From Rebecca billardiae RCC1528 (taxonomy: Eukaryota; Haptophyta), in contig OZ251254.1 in assembly GCA_965240325.2 (NCBI GenBank), positions 1-64,000 of the forward strand: a DNA stretch of 64,000 nucleotides, written 5' to 3'. Numbering within the stretch: the stretch's first letter is position 1; every line of letters starts with the position of its first letter. Positions 56,372 to 64,000 of this stretch are shown piece by piece. The position numbers and the translations under genes were made by a program. The notes below the pieces were generated by a model. That model was not told the DNA's origin, made no database searches, and saw only the letters and a program-made list of their open reading frames with translations.

Positions 56372-56725
56372 TTATATTAGCAGCGCAGCAGTAGTAGTAT
56401 ATATACATATATATCATATATATAATTATATAATAATAACGTATAAACTGTGATGATCCGGCCAGCCGTGAGCCGGCGCCGCCGAGCCCGAAATCCCGAA
56501 TCGGCGAATGCTGGCCCGCACGAGAATCGCGCCGCGCGTCCGCACGCGCCTGCCGGCAGTTAAATACGCAGCGCGTTTATTATTATATAATATAGATAGT
56601 GATGGGGTGATCGGGGGAGTCAGTGTTTTCAGGCGGGTCGTCGTCAGCACTGGCGGTACGGTACGTGCTGACCGTGAAAGATGAAACCGGCTGGCCCAGC
56701 AGGCGACCAATCAAGCAGCGCATCC
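55494..56725. other. convergent intergenic region with AT microsatellites
   Basis: No gene seen. AT-rich stretches lie at 55756-55802, 56286-56370 and 56396-56430. A minus-strand AATAAA (TTTATT at 56576-56581) could end the transcript of the gene that follows. Confidence 0.6.
56286..56370. repeat. (TA)n microsatellite
   Basis: About 85 bp of TA repeat with one TATTATA interruption near 56302. Confidence 0.95.
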
Positions 56726-59700
56726 TCAGATGACCGGCCGGGCGGCGCCGAGCGCGTCGCACACCGCGCGCACGACCAGCTCCGCGGGCGTCGCCTCGCC
56801 CTCCTCGTCGCCGCCGAGCGCGGGCGTGTGCAGCCGCGTGCACAGCACCACGATCGTGAGGTCGCACTCACGCACGTGCACGGCCGCGTGCCCGCTGAAC
56901 GGCCGGAGGCAGAGCGCGCCGAACGCGCCGTCGCGCCGGCGCGCGCCGCCAGCACCGCCGCCGGCGCCGCGAGTCGGACCGCACGCGCCATCCGCTGGGT
57001 GAGGGTTAGGGTTAGGGTTAGGGTTAGCGCTCGGCTCGAGCACGTCGAAGAGGCGCATCCCGCCGGCGAGCGCGAGCCGCTCCGCGCCCGCGCCGCCGAG
57101 CACCGCCTCGAGCGCGCGCGCCCAGTCCACCTCCACCGCGGGCTGCGCGAGCGCGTCGTCGAGCGTGCCGCGCGGCGCGAGCGCGCCGCGGCCGAGCGCG
57201 GCTAGAACGCCGCAGAGCGCGCGCGCGGACGCGTGCGCGTTGAGTCCGGGCGCGCACGCGGCGCGCAGCTGCTGCGCGTTCCACACGCGCGGGTCGGCGA
57301 GGTGCGGCCGCGGGAGGAACAGCCGAGCGGCGGCGCGCAGCAGCGCCCGGCGCGAGCGCCCGTCGTCGATCGCGTCGGCGAGCGCCGCGCGCATCTGACG
57401 CAGCGCCGCGCGCGCACCCGGGCCGAGAGGCGGCGCGGCGGCGGCGGCGGCAGCGGCGTGCGGCGGCGCGGCCGACGAGGCGGCGGCGGCGCCGCCGACA
57501 CCGCTCGCGCCGCGCGCGGCGGCGTCGCCGTCCGCGTCCGCGTCCGCGTCGGCGCCCGCGGCGGCGGCGGTGCGCGCGGCGGCGGCATGGTCAGCAAACA
57601 CCGCACCGCCGCCGCCGCCGCCGCCGTCGTCCGCGTCCGCGTCGGCGGCGCCGCGCTCGCCGCCGCCGCCGCCGCCGCCGAGCGCAGCGCCGCCGCCCGG
57701 CGCGGCGGCGATCTCGTGCGGGGAGAGCACAGTCTCCTCGTCCTCCTCGTCCTCCTCGTCGCTCTCCTCGTCGCCCTCGTCGCCCTCGCCGCCCTCGCCG
57801 CCCTCGCCATCCTCGCCGCCATGCTGCGCCGCCAAGTTCCGAACGGCGCCAGTGTCCATAAGTCCGGACACGGCCGCCAAGTCCGGGAGCTGCAGCTTGG
57901 CGAGTCCGGGGGCCCAGCGCCAGTCGGCGGGGAGCGCGGCGGCGCCGCCGGCCGTGCCGGCCGTGTCGGCATCGGGCGGCCCACCGCCGTCGTCCTCGTC
58001 GTCGTCCGCCGCGCCGCCGCCACCACCGCCGCCGCCGCAGCCGTAAGCGAGCTGTGCGCTATTGGCCGCGATCGCGTCGCCGGGCGCGCCGCCCGGTGAC
58101 AGCTCGGCAGCCGGCACGCCCGCCGCCGCGCACGCGTCCGCGGCGAGCTCGGAGAGCTCGCGGCCGGTCGCGCGGCGCAGCGTCTCGCCGAGGATCCAGC
58201 CCTGCGCCAGCCAGCTGTACGCGGCGGTGGGCTCGCGGGGAGATTGCAATCTCGCGCCGCCGCCGTCGGCGGCGGGCTGCTCCGGCGCCGCCGCCGCCGC
58301 GCCCGCGCCGGCGAGCGCGCACTCGGCGGCCTCCATGGCGCGCACGCACGCGGCCCAGTCGCTCAGCTCGGTGAAGCTGCCACGCGGCGTGCACGCGTGC
58401 TCGAGCCCCGCCAGCCGGTGGCGGAGCACGTCGCGGACGGTGATGGCGGCTTTCCGCGCCGCGCGGCGCGCGGCCGCGCGCGCGGCGGGCGAGGGCGGCG
58501 GCGCGGCGGCGCCGGCGCCGCCGCCACCGGCGCGAGCCGCCGCCCCGTCCCCCGCCGCCGCACCGGCCGCGAGCAGCTCGGGCTCGCGCGCGCCGCTCCC
58601 TGCGCTCCCCTCCGGACCCGCCTTCCCCGCACCGCCGCCTGCAACGCCGCCCGCAGAGTTCCCCGCCGAGTTACCCGCATTACCCGCATTACCCGCATTA
58701 CCCGCGAACTCGGGCCAGTAGGCGCACACGGGCGCGTCGAGCGACAATGCGCCCGCGCCGGCCGCGCGCAGCGCGAGCGCGCCGCTGAGCGCGCGCGAGA
58801 GGTCGAGGAGCGGGAAGAGCGTGGCGGGGACGACGGCCCGGGCGTCCACGTCGGAGAGGGTGCCGCCGCACAGCGACGCGAGCGGCGCGCCGCCCAGCCG
58901 CACCGCGACTTGCACGCCGCCCAGCTGCCCGCGCGCCAGCAGCGGCGCGAGCGCCGCGCGCACCGCCGCGGTCACGCGCTCGGCCGCGCCCGGCGGCGGC
59001 GGCGGCGCGGGGGCGGGCGGGAGCGGGTCCGGGTCGTCCTCGAGCGCCGTCGGCGCGCGCGCCTCCGCCGCGCCCGCGTCCTCCCCGCGCGCACCCGCGG
59101 CGCGCGCGGCGCGCGCGGCGCGCGTGAGCCACGGCGGACATGCCTCGCGCAGCGCGCGCGCCGCGTACGGAGCGACGACGTCGAGGTAGGGGAGGCGGAG
59201 GCCGAGCTGCGAGGCGAGGCCCTGCATGAGCTCGTTCGTGCGCACCCAGAAGAGCAGGTCCCCCGGGATCTCGTCGATCGGGCTCGACGAGCCGTACGCC
59301 GCCTTGTCCGCCTCGCGCTTCGCGACGTAGCCCTGGATGTGTTGTCGGTTACTTTCGCGCGCCTCGGCGGAGGGCGCCGTGTCGCGGAAGAGGTGCTGCA
59401 GGTTGTTGAGGTCCTCGGTCGGGTCGAACCGCCGAAAGTGCATGCCCACGTCCTCGAGCGCGCCGAGCACCTCGCCCGTGTCGCGCGTCGCGACGCCGTG
59501 CACCAGCCGCGCGATCGCGAGGCGCGAGCGCTCCGGCAGCGTCTTGCACAGCCCCCAGTCGAGCAGGACCGCACGATGGCTGCCGCCGCCGTCCGCACGA
59601 TGGCTGCCGCCCGCCTGCACGAGGATGTTGCCTGGGCCCAACGAGGCGGCGCGGGCGGGGGGGGGGCGGGGGCGCGGGCGCGGGGCGGGGCGCGCGAGAT

Positions 59701-62700
59701 CACGCGCGGACGAGGGCGCGGCGACCCTCGAGCGAGACGCGCGCGCTCGCGCCCCGGCCCTCGGGCCGCCGGCCGGCGGCGCGCTTCGGCGCTCGCCGGC
59801 GGCGGCAGCGACTGACGGCTTCATGGCAGCGCGCGGCTCACCTGGGTGCGGGTCTCCGGAGAAGTGGCCGTCGACGTGCACGCAGTAGGCGAACGCGGCG
59901 GAGATGGAGGTGACCAGCGCGGCGCGGTCCACGCGCGCCTCCGCCAGCTTCGCCTCGTCCGTCACCTGCGCGCACGTCACACACAAGAAAATAAACCCAA
60001 AAAATGAAGAAGAAAGAAAGAAAGAAAGAAAGAAATCACGCGCGGCGTGGGCGCGGCGGCGCGGCGCGCACCTTGAAGCCCGGCGCGTACTCCATGCACA
60101 GCACGCGCGCCGTGCTCAGCTCGGGCAGCACGGCCGGCACCGTCACCGCAAGTCCGGAGCCGGCGAGCGCGGCGCGCGCTCGCTCCTGATTGGCCGCCTC
60201 GGTCCGGAAGTCGAGCTCGTGCCTGGCGCCCGGACCGCCGGACCGGGAGCGGAGGGGAGGGTGGCGGCGCGTGAGGCGGCGCGCGACGGGCCTGCGGCCG
60301 ACGCGCGCGACCCCGCGCGCGACCCCGCCAGACGGGCGCGCAGCCATCAAACAGAAAGCAGCCTGCGCAGAATAAGAAAAGAAAAGAAAAGATCGCGCGC
60401 CTGCCGATGACCAAGAAGAAAGAATAAACGGCGGGCGGAGGAAAGGAAAAGAAAAAGGCGCGCACCTCACGGCGGCCACAAACTCGCGGATGATCGAGCG
60501 CAGGTCGTGCTCCGTCAGCATGGCGGTCGCCCACGTGATCAGCGTCACGGCGGTGAGGTCGGCGCGCAGCACGGGCGCGATGCCGCGGTGCTGCACCTTG
60601 AGCACCACCGACACGCTCTCGTACCCGCCCGCCGCCGCCGCCGCCTCGCCGCCGCCAGCCGCGCCGCCGCCGCCGCCCGTGCCGGCGGCGGCCGCGGCTG
60701 CGACAGGCCGAAGCACGGTCGCGCGATGCACCTGTGCGATGGAGGCGGTGGCCAGCGCCTCGGGGTGGACGCGCACGATGCGCGCGCCACCGGCCGCACC
60801 CCCGTACTCGCGCCCACCCACGCCCGCGCCCTCCGCGCCGCCCTCGCCCCGCCGCCCCCCCGCGGCGGCGCGCGCGCCCAATTCGTCCGCCAGCGCCGCG
60901 GCAACGTCAGCAAAGGGGGACGGTGGCACGCGGTCCTGCGAGACGCCGCCGGGCGCGCGGCGCGAGGCGTGGGGCGTGGCGCGCTCAGCGGCCGGCACGA
61001 CGCGGCGGCGCGCGCGCGGCGCGCGGCGGCGGCGAGCGCGCGCATGCGGCGGCGGCGGGCGGGCGCGCATGCGGCGCGCGCGGCGGCGGCGGGCGCGGCG
61101 GGCGGCGGGCGCGGCGGGCGGCGCGCGCGGCGGCGGCGCTTGCGGCGGGCGGCGCTTGCCTGCAGCTTGGAGAGCTCGCGGACGAAGGGCTCGGGCGTCA
61201 CGTCCGCGCGCGACGCGATGAACTGCCCCGTCTTGATCCAGATCCCGCGAAGCGACACGATCGACCGATGGATGAACGGCGCCGTAACGGCATAGGCGGC
61301 GTCCCATAGGAGATCCGACGGTTTCAAAAGTAACGTCTTAGTGAGGCGCGAAACGGCATAGAGGAGAAGGCCGACGTGCAGCGAGGTGACGAGCACGAAG
61401 AGCTGCGCGCGTGCACGCGGGCGGGGCGCCGGGCGCGCGTCAGCGCAGCCCGGCCGGCGCGCGCGCCGCGGCGGCCGCGCGCGCCGCCGCGCGCCGCCGC
61501 CGGCCGCGGCCGCGGCCGCGCGCGGGCCGGCGGCGCGCGCGCGCGCGGGCTTTTTGTGTTTTTGTGTTTTTTGTTTTTTGGGGTTTTTTGGGGCGGCGGC
61601 GCACCTGGCGGTGGAGCAGGCGGAGCGTCGCGGCGACGCCCACGCCGCCGATCGCGCTGCTCGCCTGCGCGGACCCGCGCGCCTCCGCCGTCGTCGCGCT
61701 GAGCGCGACCGCGCGCGCGCGGCGCAGCAGCAGCAGCGCGGCGCCGCCGTGCGCGGCGCGCGCGAGCGCGCGCGCGCTCGGCGCGGCCGCGGCGAGGGCG
61801 GGTGCGCAGGAGGCGGCGGGCGCGGCGAGGGCGGCCTCGAGCGCGAGGCGTGCGGGCCACACCGCTAGCGCCACGGCGCACAGCTCCAGCCCCCACACCC
61901 ACGCGTCGCGGCACGCTCCGAGCGCCGTCGCCGCGCCGCGCGCCGCCGCGGCGCCGTCCGCCGCCGCCGCCGCCGCCGCAGCCTCCAGCGCGTCCACGCG
62001 CGCGGCGAGCGCGCGCAGCGCGGCGGTGGACTCGGCGGCGGCGGCGCGCTGCGCGGCGCTCGCGCCGTGCGACGGCGTCGCCGAGACCGCCGACAGGTTC
62101 GTGTCGCGCCGCGCCGCGAGCGGCGGCGCCGCCGACGCCGCCGACGCCGCCGCGGACGCGGCCGCGCCGCCGCCGCCGCCGCCGCCCGCGGCGCGCGGCA
62201 GCGGCGCCGGCGGCGGCGCGGCGGGCGCAGGCAGCGCGCGCGCGGGCGGCGAGGCGCGCGCGAACGCCGCCGCCTGCTGCGCCTGCGCGCTGAGGCTCGC
62301 CGCGGCGATCGCCGCCGCGGGCTGCGCCACGCCCGCGAACGCCAAAATCAACCCCGCCGTCTGCGGATCGGGGTAAAATCTGAGTAGCAGCAGCGCGCGC
62401 AAATAGACCTCGAGCGCCGCGCGCCGCCGCTCAAGAGCTTGCAGCGCGGCGCGCGGGCGCGGCGGCGCGGCGGCGGCGGCGGCGGCGCGGCGCTCGTGCG
62501 GCTCGGCGGCGCCGCCCAGCGCCGCGCTCAGCCGCGAGAGCGGCAGCGCCGCCGCGGCCGCGCCGCTCGCGCGCGCCGCTGCCCCGAGCGCGACGGAGCG
62601 CGGCGGAAACGGCGGCAGAGGCGGCGGCGCGCCGCCGCCGCGCGCCGCGCCGCCGCCGCCGCCCGCGGCGGCGGCGAGCGCGGGCGCGACGAGGTCGTGG

Positions 62701-63057
62701 AGCTTGCGGAACTGGGAGTACCGCCGGCCGACGGACGAGGCGTGCGCCGCCTCGGCCGCGGCGGCCGCAGCCGCCGCAGCCGCCGCCGCAGCGTCGCCGC
62801 CGCCGCCGCCCGCGCCGCCGCCGCCTCGGCCGCCGCGCCGCCGCGGCGTCGCGGCCGCGTCGGAATGCACCGGTGTGGTTGTGAGGGCGATGGTGTACAC
62901 GGCGAAGGGCGGGCCGGGCGTGTGGATGCCGACGGTGACCGACGTCGTCACGCCCGCGCCCACCAGCGGGTTCGGCACGCCGTAACCGCCGCCGTAACCG
63001 CCGCCGTAACCGCCGCCGTAACCGCCGCCGTGGCCGGCGGCGCCGCCGCCGCCGGGA

Positions 63058-63094
<37 letters not shown>

Positions 63095-63581
63095 TCACCG
63101 GCGGCGACGCGGCGGTGGGCGGCACGGGGGGCGCGGGTGCGGCCGCGCCGTCTCCACCGCCGCGCAGCGCCGCGCCCGCCTCCGCGCCGAGCACGCCGCC
63201 GAGCGCGCGCTGCAGCTGAGGCGCAAGCGCCTGCAGCCGACGAACATCGCCGCGCGCGCGCAGCGCGCCGCGCACAAACGCGGCCTGCGGCTTGAGCTCG
63301 CCGGCGAGGATGCGCTGCGCGACGGCGATGTCCGCGCACGCCAGCGTCACGTCGGGCACCACCGCCGCCGCACCCGCGCCACCACCGCCGCCAGCCGCGT
63401 CGCCTCCGGCCGGCGGCGCGCGCGCCGCGCGCGCCGTGCTTCCGTCGAGAATTCCCAGCCAGCGCTGGCCGGCGATGTCGATGGCGACGGCGCAGGGCTG
63501 GTCGGTGGGGCAGGGCCGGCCGTCGATGGCGGCGGCGATCAGGTCGCACGCCGCCGCGACCGCGTCCGTCGCCGCGCTCAT
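56726..63581 (-). CDS. SCP2-PX-ABC1 kinase-beta-lactamase-like fusion protein
   Basis: 1,956 aa. Exons in coding order: 63581-61605, 61402-61160, 60935-60466, 60222-60072, 59965-59842, 59631-56726; all phases join. Residues 8-132: SCP2 sterol-carrier domain (GELKPQAAFVRGALRARGDV). Residues 214-415: PX domain with RRYSQF (286-291), a PPFPPRS loop and a poly-Ala insert. Residues 660-1150: ABC1/UbiB atypical kinase with KTGQ (716-719), ATASIAQVH, Lys in VVLKVQH, ELDF (ExD-type, 899-902), GDPHPGN (984-990) and DWG (1013-1015) in place of DFG. Residues 1205 to end: class-C beta-lactamase-like domain in which the usual SxxK reads DLSR (1265-1268), so it is probably inactive. ABC1K plus beta-lactamase is known in plants; SCP2 and PX in front are the unusual part. 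The kinase exon has no Met of its own, which supports one gene. Confidence 0.8.
57001..57027. repeat. telomeric hexamers inside a coding exon
   Basis: GAGGGTTAGGGTTAGGGTTA and one more hexamer on the plus strand; on the coding strand they read in frame as (Asn-Pro)n within the beta-lactamase-like domain, between LFDVLEPSA and PADGACG. Confidence 0.9.
60936..61159 (-). other. GC-AG intron
   Basis: Intron 2 of the fusion gene. The exon ends CTGCAG, followed by GCAAGC; the acceptor is TCTCGCAG before GACCGC. Joining there restores the ABC1K reading (ELSKLQ then DRVPPSPF). It is the only non-GT donor among the introns placed in this window. Confidence 0.8.
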
Positions 63582-63817
63582 GCCGGCTGGGCGCGACGGG
63601 GGCCGCGCGGCGGGCGGCCGCGGGAAGCAGAGATGCGCGCGCGAGTGCGCTCCTGCGCACGCGCCGGCGTGGCCGCCGCCGGCTGGCAGAGCCTTCTCGG
63701 CGACTCGCGAGAGTGGAGGCCGGCACAATATCCCACGAGGAAAAGGCCGAAAAGCCCGCGACGAATAAAAAGCCCGAGCCGCAGCGAAAAGCGGAAAAGG
63801 GCGCGCGAACGCCCGCC

Positions 63818-64000
63818 ATGGCTGCGTCCTCGGCGCGAGCGCTCGCGCGGCTGCTCGGGCGCGCGCGGGGCCTCGCGGGCGCGGCGGGCGCGGCGGCGGG
63901 CGTCGCGGCGTGCGGCGTGGCCTTCGCGCCCCTCGCCCACGCCGAGCCGCACCCGCCCGCCGCCGCGCCGCCGCCCAAGCCCGCGCCCGACCGGCGGCCG
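63818..64000 (+). CDS. N-terminus of an unidentified protein with organelle-type leader (runs off the window)
   Basis: Partial: 61 codons from ATG 63818, then the window ends. The N-terminus is Arg/Ala/Leu-rich without acidic residues (MAASSARALARLLGRARGLA), then a hydrophobic Ala/Gly stretch ending AFAPLAHAEPH and a Pro-rich linker. This resembles a mitochondrial or plastid targeting leader with a membrane segment. Function cannot be inferred. The ATG is 236 bp from the divergent start of the fusion gene. Confidence 0.6.
   Translation, partial: MAASSARALARLLGRARGLAGAAGAAAGVAACGVAFAPLAHAEPHPPAAAPPPKPAPDRRP

Noticed and set aside
61440-61604. Stop codon ending a separate SCP2-PX gene
   Set aside because: The frame past 61605 is Lys/Arg-rich sequence with an A-rich run typical of this gene's introns, and the kinase exons otherwise lack any start codon.

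Overview
This is one end of a nuclear chromosome of a very GC-rich eukaryote. It opens with about 1.27 kb of degenerate CCCTAA telomere repeat. It then carries spliced genes with short, GC-rich introns: 26 of the 32 introns I could place begin GTGCG, and most end GCGCAG. Split conserved genes (eL36, Rab2, calcineurin B, CHMP2, TRMO), a radial-spoke-type LRRC23, an ABC1K/beta-lactamase protein of the plant/algal type, and secreted proteins with Pro-Pro-Ser tails suggest a unicellular alga, perhaps a haptophyte or pelagophyte. The species cannot be fixed from the sequence alone.

Layout. 1-1640: telomere, then two short tandem arrays, the second of which carries telomere-like sequence on the opposite strand. 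1797-3636: a C2H2 zinc-finger gene, possibly 5'-truncated, with one intron inside every finger. 3637-9273: gene-poor subtelomeric DNA made of diverged duplicated blocks with a recurring G-rich cassette; one block holds a small palindromic insertion whose empty site survives in the sister block. 9274-18769: a compact cluster with LRRC23, nucleoplasmin-like FKBP, an unknown repeat protein, calcineurin B, TRMO and an LsmAD/RGG protein. 18770-24965: repeat-rich DNA with a tyrosine-recombinase ORF. 24966-41859: a 2,438-residue coiled-coil protein, eL36, CHMP2, a large secreted protein and RCC1-like paralogue A. 41860-43812: dispersed repeats and a 0.9-kb inverted-repeat element. 43813-50963: an EEP hydrolase, a PAN/apple-like membrane protein, a TLC protein, Rab2, a 77-codon ORF and UXT. 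50964-53488: mostly repeats and decayed sequence. 53489-55493: RCC1-like paralogue B. 56726-63581: a six-exon gene predicted to join SCP2, PX, ABC1 kinase and beta-lactamase-like domains. 63818-64000: the start of a further gene.

The genes do not form a pathway. Five pairs are divergent with only 216-392 bp between start codons, so shared promoters are likely. The main points for follow-up are the four-domain fusion with an apparently inactivated beta-lactamase site, the exon-by-exon amplification of the zinc-finger gene, the insertion with a preserved empty site, the inverted pair of secreted RCC1-like genes, and telomeric hexamers inside two genes.
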